From contig JACQGM010000354.1 in NCBI GenBank assembly GCA_016199585.1, forward strand, positions 1 through 34,757: DNA of 34,757 nucleotides, read 5' to 3'. Both the position numbers and the translations under genes were made by a program. Below are positions 23,925 through 32,541 of the stretch, piece after piece (position 1 is the first letter of the stretch; each line of letters starts with the position of its first letter). This DNA is from Armatimonadota bacterium. GTDB lineage: Bacteria; Armatimonadota; JAAZEB01. The notes beneath the pieces were generated by a model, which worked only from the letters and a program-made list of their open reading frames with translations, had not been told where the DNA came from and ran no database searches.

Positions 23925-24983
23925 ATGGCGACGACACTGAAGGATGTGGCTCGCGAGGCGGGCGTGGCGGTGAACACGGCGTCGAAGGTGCTCCGGGGAG
24001 ACCCGCACCCGATGGTCAGCATCAAGACGCGCGAGCGGATCATGGAGGCGGCTCGGCGGCTGAGATACCGGCACAACCTGCACGCCCGCCAGCTCCGCAC
24101 GGGCAGGAGCGAGGTGGTGGGCATCCTCGCCGGAGCCCTCAGAGAAGGCGTGAACCTCGCCCGGTTCCAGGCGGTCGAGCACGCCATCCGGGCGAGGGGC
24201 TGCCGCACTCTCCTGGGGCACGCGGCCGGAGAGCCGGAGCTGCAGCTTCAGTTCGCGAAGGACTTCGCCAGCAACATGGCCGAGGGAGTAGTCGTTCTCA
24301 GCACGCTGCTCGGCTACCGGTACTCGCTGGAGCTGTTGAACGAGTGGCGGATCCCGATCGTGAGCCTGGAGCCGCTGGACGGGGTGAAGGCGGACGTCGT
24401 CACGGTGGATCGGAGAGAGGGCGCCCGCCTGGCCACCCGGCACCTCCTGGAGTTGGGGCACCGCAGGATCGCGATGCTCCACGGCGGGATGAAGACCCCT
24501 ACCATGGCGGAGCGGCACCAGGGGTTTCGGGAAGCCCTGACCGGGCACGGGTGTCCCCTGGAAGAGGCGCCTCTCATCCAGATGGACCCCACCACCTCCG
24601 GGGGCGTCTGCGCGCGTGGTGAAGCAACCGCATGGCGCCTGCTGGCCTTGCGGCCATTGCCCACGGCCGTCCTCTGCAGCAACGACGAGGTCGCCATCGG
24701 GGTGATGAAGACACTGGCGGAAGCGGGCGTGCGAGTGCCCGAGGAGATGGCGGTTGTTGGGTTTGACGACATCTACATCGCGGCGCACCTCCCGGTGCCG
24801 CTGACAACGATCGCGCAGCCGGTGGAGGAGCAGGCCGCGCGGGCGGTGGCGCTCCTCTTCGAGCGGATTGAGGACCCGGATCTCGAACGCCCACCGCAGG
24901 TGATCCGCCTGGCGCCGCGCCTGGTCGTGCGCGCATCCTGCGGCGCATCGTCCGCGGGGGAGGAAAGGAGAGCCGCAGACTGA
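23925..24983 (+). CDS. LacI-family transcriptional regulator
   Basis: Sugar-responsive DNA-binding protein of ~352 residues. The N-terminal helix-turn-helix is TLKDVAREAGVAVNTASKVLRG, followed by hinge RLRYRHNLHARQLRTGRSEVVGIL and a periplasmic-binding-like effector core with VTVDRREGARLATRHLLELGHRRIAMLHGG and GFDDIYIAAHLPVPLTTIAQP. In the usual 'TVSRVLNG' block it has NTASKVLRG, a mild deviation that changes recognition residues. ATG 23925 is used because it gives the standard MxxTLKDVA start, though its GGGAGG site is 13 bases away. It has its own strong promoter with probable operators and is followed 59 bases later by a pseudopilin gene and then heparinase genes, so it probably controls this polysaccharide island. 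Confidence 0.92.
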   Translation: MATTLKDVAREAGVAVNTASKVLRGDPHPMVSIKTRERIMEAARRLRYRHNLHARQLRTGRSEVVGILAGALREGVNLARFQAVEHAIRARGCRTLLGHAAGEPELQLQFAKDFASNMAEGVVVLSTLLGYRYSLELLNEWRIPIVSLEPLDGVKADVVTVDRREGARLATRHLLELGHRRIAMLHGGMKTPTMAERHQGFREALTGHGCPLEEAPLIQMDPTTSGGVCARGEATAWRLLALRPLPTAVLCSNDEVAIGVMKTLAEAGVRVPEEMAVVGFDDIYIAAHLPVPLTTIAQPVEEQAARAVALLFERIEDPDLERPPQVIRLAPRLVVRASCGASSAGEERRAAD

Positions 24984-25042
24984 GTGCTGCCGTGCTTTCG
25001 CCCTGAGAGAGGGGCGGCGTTCCAGAAGAGAGGAGAGACGTG

Positions 25043-25795
25043 ATGAAGCGGAGGAATCGCGGAACGAACGGTTTTACCCTGATTGAATTGCTCGTCGTAA
25101 TAGCGATCATCGCTATACTGGCGGCGATTCTCTTTCCGGTGTTCTCCCGTGCCAGGGAGAGAGCGCGGGCCGCGACCTGCATGAACAACATGAAGCAGCT
25201 CGGCACCGCCTTCACCATGTACATGCAGGACTACGACGCCGTGATCATCGAGCAGGTGGGGCTGCCCGGGGTCTTCACCAACAGGATCTGGTGGCCGTAC
25301 CTGGCATACCCCTACGTGAAGAGCTACGACGTCTTCAAGTGTCCGTCGTGGTCGGGCAGCATGAGAATATGCTACGGCCCCGAGCCCCCTCAACTGAGGA
25401 TCCCGTTCAGCTACCTCTACAACAAGATGGCCCCGACTTACTGGGCGCTCAACCCGTCGTACGCGGGCAAGATGGGCTTCGCCACCGACCTGTACCTGGG
25501 GGCCCTCCCGGATGCCAGGATAGAGGATCCCTCCGGCACGATCTGGCTGGTGGAGGCCGGCTCGAGGACCACCGGGCCGATGGAGGACCGGATCGCCTTC
25601 GGCGGCCAGCAGGCCGTCTACGAGTGGCACCTCGACTACCACATGAACACCTACATGAACAGTGCCTCGGGCTACTGGCGGCGGGTGGGCAACCCCCACT
25701 TCGACGGGTTTAACGCGGTCTATGGCGACGGGCACGCCAAGTGGGTGAAGTGGAAGAGCACCACGCCCCGCATGTGGACCATCGAAGCCGACTGA
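25043..25795 (+). CDS. Second DUF1559 pseudopilin, in the LacI operon
   Basis: Pseudopilin of 250 residues with short basic leader and [24 protein letters not shown]; prepilin peptidase should cut after Gly10 and Glu5 of the mature form is present. The [32 protein letters not shown] block and the C-terminal [14 protein letters not shown] motif place it in DUF1559. The middle is Tyr/Trp-rich ([18 protein letters not shown]). ATG 25043 has AGGAG seven bases upstream; a GTG at 25040 is in the same frame. It lies between a LacI regulator and a heparinase gene and ends at a strong terminator (25862-25899). A role in surface capture or export for polysaccharide use is inferred from position. Confidence 0.92.
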   Translation: MKRRNRGTNGFTLIELLVVIAIIAILAAILFPVFSRARERARAATCMNNMKQLGTAFTMYMQDYDAVIIEQVGLPGVFTNRIWWPYLAYPYVKSYDVFKCPSWSGSMRICYGPEPPQLRIPFSYLYNKMAPTYWALNPSYAGKMGFATDLYLGALPDARIEDPSGTIWLVEAGSRTTGPMEDRIAFGGQQAVYEWHLDYHMNTYMNSASGYWRRVGNPHFDGFNAVYGDGHAKWVKWKSTTPRMWTIEAD

Positions 25796-25861
25796 ACGGC
25801 CGGACGCCACGGATGCCCGGCGGCCCGGGGCCCTCGACTCGCGAGCCCGGCCGTCCGGCCG

Positions 25862-25899
25862 GAAAGAGAGAGCAGGCGAGACCGCCTGCTCTCTCTTTC
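25862..25899 (+). terminator. Intrinsic terminator after the second pseudopilin
   Basis: A 17-base arm (25862-25878) beginning GAAAGAGAGAGC pairs perfectly with 25883-25899 around the AGAC loop; the 3' side ends CTCTCTTTC. It starts 67 bases after the pseudopilin stop and separates the LacI-pseudopilin transcript from the heparinase gene. Confidence 0.85.
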
Positions 25900-26010
25900 G
25901 GCGGATCGATCGCCGTGCCGGATCGGCACTCCGGTGTCTCCCGCCCCAACGTCAGGGCTCGGCTACCGCGGTTCGCACGGGCGGCGGCCCTGAAGCAAGG
26001 AAGTGATGAC

Positions 26011-28716
26011 ATGAGCCATAGCATCCACCCCGCGGTTCACGCGCTGAACATCGCCGCGCTGCTGGCCCTTGGCGCGGGCACGAACGCTGCCGCAGCGGTG
26101 CCTGGCGCGAGCGCACCCTTCCGGGAAGCGATGGATCGCGGGAGGGAGATCCTTCACCCTCGCGCCAACTCCGGCGTCCAGCAGCCACTCCTCCGCTTCC
26201 CGGAGGCGCGCGACGCCTACCGCCGGGCGCTGGCACTGGCGCAGACGGACCCGGAGCGGGCCGCCGCCTATCTCGCCATCGCCGAGTGCCAGCTCTACGA
26301 CTGGGACGAGCGCGATTTCGCGGCGGTGCGCCGGGAGTGCGCCGGCGTTCTGGACCTGCCCGGCGCCTCCCCCGAACAGCGCGCCCGGGCCACCCTCGGC
26401 ATCGGGGAGACCTACCTCCGAGAGAAGGAGTATCGCCGGGCGCGGTCAGAGTTCGCGCGGGCGAAAGAGACCTGTCCGGAGCCCGACCTGATGGTGAAGG
26501 TGCAGTTTGCGGTTGCCCGGTCGTATCTGCAGGAGCGAAACTACACGGCGGCCCGGCAGGAGTTCTCGCGTTTGCGCGACGCGAAGGGGATGGATCCAAG
26601 GCGGAAGCTGGAGGCGGAGGCCTATCTCAACGCCATCGTCTTCCAACCTCGGGTGCGCCAGGATCACCCGCGGCTCTTTTTCAACCGCGAGACGTGGCCG
26701 GCAGTAAAGGCTCGCGCGCTGGGCGTCGAAAGAGAGTACTTCGCCCGGATGCAGGCGGAAGTGGCCGCCATCCGCCCCGGCAGCCCCGGGCTACCCGAAC
26801 CCGAAATGGCTCTGATGAAGGCCGCGTTCGTCTATCGGGTGACCGGCGACGAGGCGGTGTTGGTCAAGGTCAGAGCGATGCTCGCGGCCAGCGTGGAGCG
26901 CTTCCTTCAGCGAGCCACACTGGACAACGGCGGCCACCCCCGCGTGGCTTGCCTGGCGGCCCTGGACTGGGTGTGGGATGATCTGCCGCCCGCGGAACGG
27001 GAGGGCCTCGCCGATGGCATGCTCCGCTATGCTTCCCGCTTCTACACCGAGTGGGAGTTGCGCGGCATGCTCCACAGGCAGAACTGGTACTACGAGAAGA
27101 ACATGCTCTGGTATGCCGGCCTGGCCCTGCTCGACGACCGCCTGGATGACGTGGACTATGCGCAGGTGCTCGCCATCCTGGGCCAGGGCTACAGCGACAA
27201 CATGGACGACCTGGGCACTCACGTGCGCCGGGCGGGGGATGATGGCGGCTGGCACGTGAACCTCGAGTACTGCTTCCGGGCGATGCCTACCATCATCTGG
27301 TCCTTCATGTACACCTTGCAGTCTGCGACCGGCGCCGCGATCCCCGAGGAGTGGCTCAGCGCCGGCGTATCTCCCGACTACACGATCCGGAACATCCTTG
27401 GCTACGGGCGCGAGCGCTGGGGGCTGCGCCACTTCAACTACTCGCGGTCCTGGGGTGGGGGGCATCTGCCATCCGACGTGCTCCACGATCACCTGGGGCA
27501 CTTCATCCATTTCTTCGGGGAGCGCCACCCCGACCTGGCCGCCATCGCCCACCACGTGCGCGCGCGCATCCAGGATGCCGGCCAGCCGACGGCTGGCAAG
27601 TACCCGGTCTACCCCTTCCTGATGACCAACCTGGAGAAGGTGCCCGCGCGGCCGCTTCCCGCGAGCCTGCCGCTGGCCCGCCACTTCGAGAACGTGGGCC
27701 TGGTCCTCATGTCCTCCGGCTTCGGCCCCGCGGACACCTACGCGCTCTTCGCCGCCGGCGGAGCCCCCGACTACGACTCGGAGCACCTCGATGCCACCCA
27801 CTTCACGATCTATAAGAGAGGTCTCCTGGCCCTCGATACCGGGTTCCGCAACGAGCCGTACGGAGCGGATACCTACAACTACTGGGAACAGACGGTCGCC
27901 CACAACGCGGTGCTGATCCGGATGCCGGGAGAGGTCTCCCTGAGCTGGAAGGGGCAGCCGATTGCGGCTAACGCCGCCGGCCAGAACAAGACCACTCGCT
28001 ACGCCCGGGTGGTTGCGTTCGAGAGCCGTCCCCACTTCGCCTACGTGGCCACCGACGCTACCGCCACCTACGCCCCGGAGAAGTGCGCGCAGATGGTGCG
28101 CCAGTTCCTCTTCCTCACCCCCGACTGGTTCATCGTGTTCGACCGCGTGGTTGCCACCCGGGCGGAGTTTCCGAAGACCTGGCTCCTGCACACCGCGGAC
28201 GAGCCGGTGGTTGCAGGGAGAGAGTTCCGCGCGGATCGGGAGGGAGGACGCCTCTTCTGCCGCACGCTCTACCCTCTAGACGCGATTCTGAAGAAGGTGG
28301 GCGGGCCGGGGAGGGAGTTCTGGGTGGACGGTCGGAACTACACCATCCCGGAGGACTTCCGCTACTGGCGCTACTTCGCCAACTTCGGCGCGCGCAAAGA
28401 AGACGGGGTTCCACCGGATATGGGCCGCTGGCGCGTGGAGGTGAAGCCCGGCGCGGCCCGTGAAGAGGACTGCTTCCTGCACCTCATCCAGGTTTCCGGC
28501 CGGGGCCTGGAGAAGATGGTGGAGAGCCAGGTGAGCGAGAAGGACAACCGGATCGAGCTGGTGTTCGCGGCCAATGGGCGTGGCTACACCATCGGCTTGA
28601 ACAAGACCGGCGAGGTAGGCGGGCACGTCAGGATCGTTGAGGCAGGGAAGGTCGTGGTGGATCGGGCGCTGACGCAGGCGATCATGCCGCAGAGCGGGCT
28701 GGCGCTGGACCGCTGA
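26011..28716 (+). CDS. Heparinase II/III-like polysaccharide lyase with N-terminal TPR-like region
   Basis: Exported protein of 901 residues. A weak signal segment (HALNIAALLALGAGTNAAAA) leads to ~4 TPR-like helical repeats (~50-205: ARDAYRRALALA, RATLGIGETYLREKEYRRARSEF). HPRLFFNRETWPAVKARA (~222) opens the alpha/alpha-toroid of DUF4962/heparinase II-type lyases, which cut uronic acid polysaccharides by beta-elimination. Candidate residues are His415 and Tyr420 in WHVNLEY, His597 in DATHFTIYKRG and His631 in VAHNAVLI; the C-terminal beta-sandwich ends in IMPQSGLALDR. ATG 26011 has AAGGAAG upstream. A paralogue starts at 32542 and a fragment of a third lies at 23386. Substrate (heparin-, chondroitin- or alginate-like) cannot be told. 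Confidence 0.88.
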   Translation: MSHSIHPAVHALNIAALLALGAGTNAAAAVPGASAPFREAMDRGREILHPRANSGVQQPLLRFPEARDAYRRALALAQTDPERAAAYLAIAECQLYDWDERDFAAVRRECAGVLDLPGASPEQRARATLGIGETYLREKEYRRARSEFARAKETCPEPDLMVKVQFAVARSYLQERNYTAARQEFSRLRDAKGMDPRRKLEAEAYLNAIVFQPRVRQDHPRLFFNRETWPAVKARALGVEREYFARMQAEVAAIRPGSPGLPEPEMALMKAAFVYRVTGDEAVLVKVRAMLAASVERFLQRATLDNGGHPRVACLAALDWVWDDLPPAEREGLADGMLRYASRFYTEWELRGMLHRQNWYYEKNMLWYAGLALLDDRLDDVDYAQVLAILGQGYSDNMDDLGTHVRRAGDDGGWHVNLEYCFRAMPTIIWSFMYTLQSATGAAIPEEWLSAGVSPDYTIRNILGYGRERWGLRHFNYSRSWGGGHLPSDVLHDHLGHFIHFFGERHPDLAAIAHHVRARIQDAGQPTAGKYPVYPFLMTNLEKVPARPLPASLPLARHFENVGLVLMSSGFGPADTYALFAAGGAPDYDSEHLDATHFTIYKRGLLALDTGFRNEPYGADTYNYWEQTVAHNAVLIRMPGEVSLSWKGQPIAANAAGQNKTTRYARVVAFESRPHFAYVATDATATYAPEKCAQMVRQFLFLTPDWFIVFDRVVATRAEFPKTWLLHTADEPVVAGREFRADREGGRLFCRTLYPLDAILKKVGGPGREFWVDGRNYTIPEDFRYWRYFANFGARKEDGVPPDMGRWRVEVKPGAAREEDCFLHLIQVSGRGLEKMVESQVSEKDNRIELVFAANGRGYTIGLNKTGEVGGHVRIVEAGKVVVDRALTQAIMPQSGLALDR

Positions 28717-28752
28717 GAGGCGGCCCGGGCGGGAGAGAAGGAGCGGAGTGGA

Positions 28753-29916
28753 ATGAAGGAGATTCGCTTCGGAGTGCTCGGCTTGTGTCGTGGTTGGCAG
28801 TACGGGAAACTGATCCCCGGCTTTGAGGGCTGCTCGGTTGCGGCAGTATGCGATCACAGCCCGGCATACCAGGAAAGGCACCGGCGGAACCACCCGGACA
28901 TCCCGCTGTGCGACACCTTCGAAGAGCTGCTGGCCGCCGACATTGATGCGGTCGTGATCGCCGGGTACTGCACCGAGCACGCCCCCCAGGCGGTCCAGGC
29001 GCTGCGCGCCGGGAAGCACGTGCTCTCGGAAGTGACGGCCTTTCACACGCTCGCCCAGGGCGTGGCGCTGGCGCGCGTCGTGGACGAGACCGGCCTGACC
29101 TACATGATGGGGGCCAACTCCCTGTTCATCTTGGGCGTCGAGGAGATGGTTCACTTGGCACGCAGCGGGCGCCTGGGCGAGTTCATGTATGCCGAGGCCG
29201 AGTACGTCCACAACCTCCCGATCCCCTTCAAGCGCCACTTCGACGGCAGCATCCACTGGCGTCTCTGGCAGCCCTGCATCTATTACTGCACCCACTCGCT
29301 CAGCCCGGTCCTCCGAATGACCGGCGACCGGCCCGTCTCGGTCGTCGGGATGGATACGGGGGACAAGATCGCCCGGGAGTGGGGCTACACCACCGGCCGT
29401 GCCGATCTAGGCGTGGGCCTGGTGAAGATGGCTTCGGGCGGGGTCGTGCGGGTGATGGTCACGTTCGCCAATAGCCGCCTCGGCGGCCACTTCTACAAGT
29501 ACTACGGCACGAAGGGGTGCATGGAGAACGACCGCATCCATCAGGACCTGCTCCATGTGCGGGAGAGGGACAACCCGCTCACCGACGGGTGGGTGACGTA
29601 CGCTCCGCGGCGGCGGTACCTGGCGAAGGAGATCGCGACGCTGGGGGCGCCATCGGGCGCGCACGGCGGCGCCGACTACGTGATCCTCTACGAGTTCGTC
29701 AAGGCGCTGCGCGACGGAGCCCCGTCTCCGCTGGGCTTCTACGAAGCGGCCGACGCGACCATCCCGGGCATCCTGGCCCACCGGTCGGCGCGGGAGGGGG
29801 GGCGTCCCTTCGCGGTGCCCGACCTGCGCGACGAGGCCGTCCGCAAGGAGTACGAGAACGACGATTGGTCGCCGCTCGCAGATGCCATGAGGCGGTCGGA
29901 CATGGCACCTTCATGA
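28753..29916 (+). CDS. Gfo/Idh/MocA-family oxidoreductase
   Basis: Two-domain NAD(P)-dependent oxidoreductase of 387 residues. The N-terminal Rossmann fold reads RFGVLGLCRGWQYGKLIPGF, lacking the classical GxGxxG spacing, and then VAAVCDHS, FEELLAADIDAVVIAG, HAPQAVQALRAGKHVLSEVTA; the family's EKP is replaced by SEVT. The C-terminal alpha/beta part has GRLGEFMYAEAEYVH and WRLWQPCIYYCTHSLSPVLRMTGDRP, which contains the histidine region of the family. Members oxidise or epimerise sugars and sugar acids. It follows the heparinase by 36 bases, so it probably handles a product of polysaccharide cleavage. The odd dinucleotide motif leaves cofactor use uncertain. Confidence 0.88.
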   Translation: MKEIRFGVLGLCRGWQYGKLIPGFEGCSVAAVCDHSPAYQERHRRNHPDIPLCDTFEELLAADIDAVVIAGYCTEHAPQAVQALRAGKHVLSEVTAFHTLAQGVALARVVDETGLTYMMGANSLFILGVEEMVHLARSGRLGEFMYAEAEYVHNLPIPFKRHFDGSIHWRLWQPCIYYCTHSLSPVLRMTGDRPVSVVGMDTGDKIAREWGYTTGRADLGVGLVKMASGGVVRVMVTFANSRLGGHFYKYYGTKGCMENDRIHQDLLHVRERDNPLTDGWVTYAPRRRYLAKEIATLGAPSGAHGGADYVILYEFVKALRDGAPSPLGFYEAADATIPGILAHRSAREGGRPFAVPDLRDEAVRKEYENDDWSPLADAMRRSDMAPS

Positions 29917-29954
29917 TGGGCTCCGATGGGTGTTGCAGAGAGGAGAGCTGACTC

Positions 29955-31019
29955 GTGCAGATTCGCAATCCCGCGTTCTTCGAGGCGCCGTCCTTCTGGA
30001 AGTCGGACTGGGGAGAGGTGAATGCCTACCTCGACGGCGTGAAGGCCGGCCAGGTGTGGGAGATCGGGCGCTCGCACGGCGGGCTGCCGATCCGCGCCGT
30101 CGCCTACGGCCCGAAGGAGCCGATAGAGCGCCGCGGCAACCCCTTCTCCGCCGAGGCGTTCGGCCACCCGGAGGACTTCTTCGACCCGAGGAAGCGCACG
30201 CGGCCCGTGGTGGTCCTCATCTCGACGGTTCACGGCGTGGAGATCGAGGGGTGCGTCGCGTGCCTCAACTTCGCGCACCTGATGGAAAGCGGAGCCGACC
30301 TGCGCGGCCGGCGCTGGGAGGCCTTGCACGAACTGGCCGCCGGGATGCGCGTGGTTCTGGTGCCGCTCGCTCAGCCGGATGGCCGGGTTCGCAGCGCCGT
30401 GCGTCACCTGAGGGGGGGATCCCTGGCGGACCTGAGCTACTACGGGCAGGGCGTCCCGAAGCCGGATGCCGGCGGGGACCTGCCCGAAGGGTGGCACTAT
30501 CGCTACAGCCCGGTGCCCGTGGACCGGATGGAGTACCAGGGCGGCTACACCAACGACGGCGGCATCAACATTGACCTTGATGACTTCTTCTCCGCCCACA
30601 TGGCGCCGGAGACGCGGGCGTTGATGGACCTCGTTCGCGACGAGACCCCCGACGGCTTCCTCGTGATGCACAGCCACAACCCGGGCCCGTGGATCGCCTC
30701 GCCCAACGCCCTGGTGCCGGAGCGCTGCCAGTACCACCAGGTGCAACTCGGAGCCCTCGTGGCCGCGCGCCACCGGCGCGACGATCTGCGGCCCGCCTGG
30801 CGCGCCAAAGCCGGGCTGGACCGGAGCGGTTACTTCGGCACGATCAACCTGCCCACGGCGCTCCACCATGTCTCGGGCGCCCTGCCGCTCGCGTTCGAGT
30901 TCCCCCACGGACTGGCGCCGAATCCCTACACGTTCGACGAGATCCTGGACATCGGCCTGACGCTCTTCGAGGAGATCCTGCGCTACATCCAGACATGGGG
31001 ACGCCAGCGGGGGCGCTGA
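29955..31019 (+). CDS. M14-family zinc carboxypeptidase-like protein
   Basis: Metallopeptidase-like protein of 354 residues. Zinc site: STVHGVEIEG with His93 and Glu96 (HxxE), HSHN with His239, and Glu315 in FEFPHG as catalytic glutamate, the M14 order. RSHGGLPIRAVAYG near the start is also typical. There is no signal peptide, so it is likely cytoplasmic. GTG 29955 has AGGAGAG upstream and lies 38 bases after the oxidoreductase. M14 members remove C-terminal residues or cleave peptidoglycan peptides or amide-linked glycans; next to lyase and oxidoreductase genes it may act on glycopeptides or proteoglycan parts, which is an inference. Confidence 0.88.
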   Translation: MQIRNPAFFEAPSFWKSDWGEVNAYLDGVKAGQVWEIGRSHGGLPIRAVAYGPKEPIERRGNPFSAEAFGHPEDFFDPRKRTRPVVVLISTVHGVEIEGCVACLNFAHLMESGADLRGRRWEALHELAAGMRVVLVPLAQPDGRVRSAVRHLRGGSLADLSYYGQGVPKPDAGGDLPEGWHYRYSPVPVDRMEYQGGYTNDGGINIDLDDFFSAHMAPETRALMDLVRDETPDGFLVMHSHNPGPWIASPNALVPERCQYHQVQLGALVAARHRRDDLRPAWRAKAGLDRSGYFGTINLPTALHHVSGALPLAFEFPHGLAPNPYTFDEILDIGLTLFEEILRYIQTWGRQRGR

Positions 31020-31221
31020 GCGCGCCCGGGCGCGCATGGCGGCCTACGGCGGTCGGCATGCGCTCACCGACTGGCGGCAGGCAGTCGCTGCGGAAGGTGC
31101 GTTCGGGGAGGCGGAGAACAGGTAGGGGGAAGGGTTACATCTCCCTGCGCGCCCGCTCCGCACCGTCGACGTGCCGGCACTCCTTACCGAGGGGTGGGCG
31201 GCGCAGCGAGAAGGTGAAGGC

Positions 31222-32286
31222 ATGGACCACACGCAGCAGCTCCTCAAGGAACTCACGGAAGCCCACGGCGTGCCCGGTTACGAATCGGAGGTGTGCGCCC
31301 TGGTGCGCCGGTACCTGGAGCCCCTCGGGGCGATCGGGCGCGACCGCATCGGCAGCCTGATCTGCCGCCAGGGGGATTCCGGCCCGCGGGTGATGCTGGC
31401 CGGGCACATGGACGAGATTGGGTTCATGGTGAGCCATATCACCGGCGAGGGCTACCTCAAGTTCCTGCCCCTCGGCGGGTGGTGGAACCACGTGCTCCTG
31501 GGCCAGCGCGTGATCGTCAAGGCCCGTCAGGGCGACCTCCTCGGTGTCCTCGGCGCCAAGCCGCCCCACATGCTCCGCGGCGAGGAGCGGAGCAAGGTCA
31601 TGGACAGGAACGACATGTACATTGACCTTGGCATCACGTCCAAGGAGGAAGTGGAGCAGCTCGGCGTCCGCCCGGGAGACCCGGTGGTGCCCGACGCCAG
31701 CTTCCAGGTGATGGCCAACGGGAAGGCATACGTGGGCAAAGCATTCGACGACCGCGTGGGCGTCGCCCTGGTGATTGACACGCTGCGCCACTTCCTCGAG
31801 GCGCCGCGCCCGAACCGGCTCTTCGGCGTGGCGACCGTGCAGGAGGAGGTCGGATGCCGCGGGGCCAGGACCAGCGCGGAGGTGGTCAAACCGGACGTGG
31901 CGATCGTCCTGGAGACAGACCTCTGCGGCGACGTGCCGGGCATCAAGCCGGAGGAGTCCACGGTGAAGCTGGGCGGTGGCCCGTCCCTCTTCCTCCTCGA
32001 CACCCGCATGGTACCCAACCATCGGCTCCGCGATCTCGTGGTCGACACGGCCCGCGAGTTGGAGATCCCGCTGCAGTTCTCGGCCCACACCGGCGGCGCC
32101 ACCGACGGCGGCGAGATCCACCTCCACGATACGGGCGTGCCGACCCTCGTCATGGGCGTGCCGACGCGCCACATCCACAGCCACTCCGGCATCCTGCACC
32201 GCGACGACTACGACCGGGCGCTGCGCCTCCTCTGCGCCGTGGTGGCGAAGCTGGATGCGGAGACGGTGGCCGGGCTCGTCGTTTGA
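31222..32286 (+). CDS. M42-family glutamyl/leucyl-type aminopeptidase
   Basis: Aminopeptidase of 354 residues. M42 signatures: GHMDEIG with His62 and Asp64, KAFDDRVG with Asp176 as bridging metal ligand, TVQEEVGCRGA with the catalytic Glu pair, ETD, and the late HIHSHSG with the final His ligand. TxxxGVPGYESEV at the N-terminus fits. Two-metal enzymes of this family form large dodecameric rings that trim peptides from the N-terminus in the cytoplasm. ATG 31222 is preceded by AAGGTG; a longer frame from 31171 lacks conserved sequence. It follows the M14 gene by 202 bases with no firm terminator, so it may belong to the same peptide-degrading set. Confidence 0.95.
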   Translation: MDHTQQLLKELTEAHGVPGYESEVCALVRRYLEPLGAIGRDRIGSLICRQGDSGPRVMLAGHMDEIGFMVSHITGEGYLKFLPLGGWWNHVLLGQRVIVKARQGDLLGVLGAKPPHMLRGEERSKVMDRNDMYIDLGITSKEEVEQLGVRPGDPVVPDASFQVMANGKAYVGKAFDDRVGVALVIDTLRHFLEAPRPNRLFGVATVQEEVGCRGARTSAEVVKPDVAIVLETDLCGDVPGIKPEESTVKLGGGPSLFLLDTRMVPNHRLRDLVVDTARELEIPLQFSAHTGGATDGGEIHLHDTGVPTLVMGVPTRHIHSHSGILHRDDYDRALRLLCAVVAKLDAETVAGLVV

Positions 32287-32296
32287 GAGCATGTGC

Positions 32297-32450
32297 AAGA
32301 AGCGGAGAGACCGCGGAGAGAACCCAACTCAGAGGCAACAGAGAAGAGGGAGAACGCTGAGGTCTGCGCAGGAATCCGCCCTGATCCTCAGCGCCCTCTG
32401 AATCCTCAGCGCCTCTGCGTTCCCCCCCTCTGCGTCTCCGGGCCTTCTCG
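32297..32450. repeat. Imperfect inverted-repeat element rich in CTCTGCG/CGGAGAG
   Basis: The left half carries GCGGAGAGACCGCGGAGAG, the right half CTCTGCGTCTCCGGG, forming an imperfect inverted repeat. Inside, CGCTGAGG (32355-32362) faces CCTCAGCG (32386-32393), and ATCCTCAGCGCC occurs twice in tandem (32384 and 32402). No gene is present. Similar CTCTGCGTCTC-type palindromes are scattered in many environmental genomes; it may also slow or stop transcription between the M42 gene and the next heparinase. Confidence 0.6.
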
Positions 32451-32541
32451 TACACTCTCGAACTCCGGATCACCGAGTTCATCCCGAGGTGGTGAGGACG
32501 CGAGAACGCATCCAGAACCCCGGGGAAGAGGAGTTAACGAT

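Noticed and set aside
26791-28191. 466-codon open frame on the minus strand
   Set aside because: Shadow of the first heparinase gene, no supporting start or domain.
31020-31035. Perfect 16-base palindrome GCGCGCCCGGGCGCGC as terminator
   Set aside because: No loop or T run; GC-rich palindromes of this size are expected in such DNA. Function not supportable.
32297-32450. Possible CRISPR-like array from repeated CTCAGCG and CTCTGCG words
   Set aside because: Repeat units are short, irregular and partly inverted, with no equal spacers and no cas genes.
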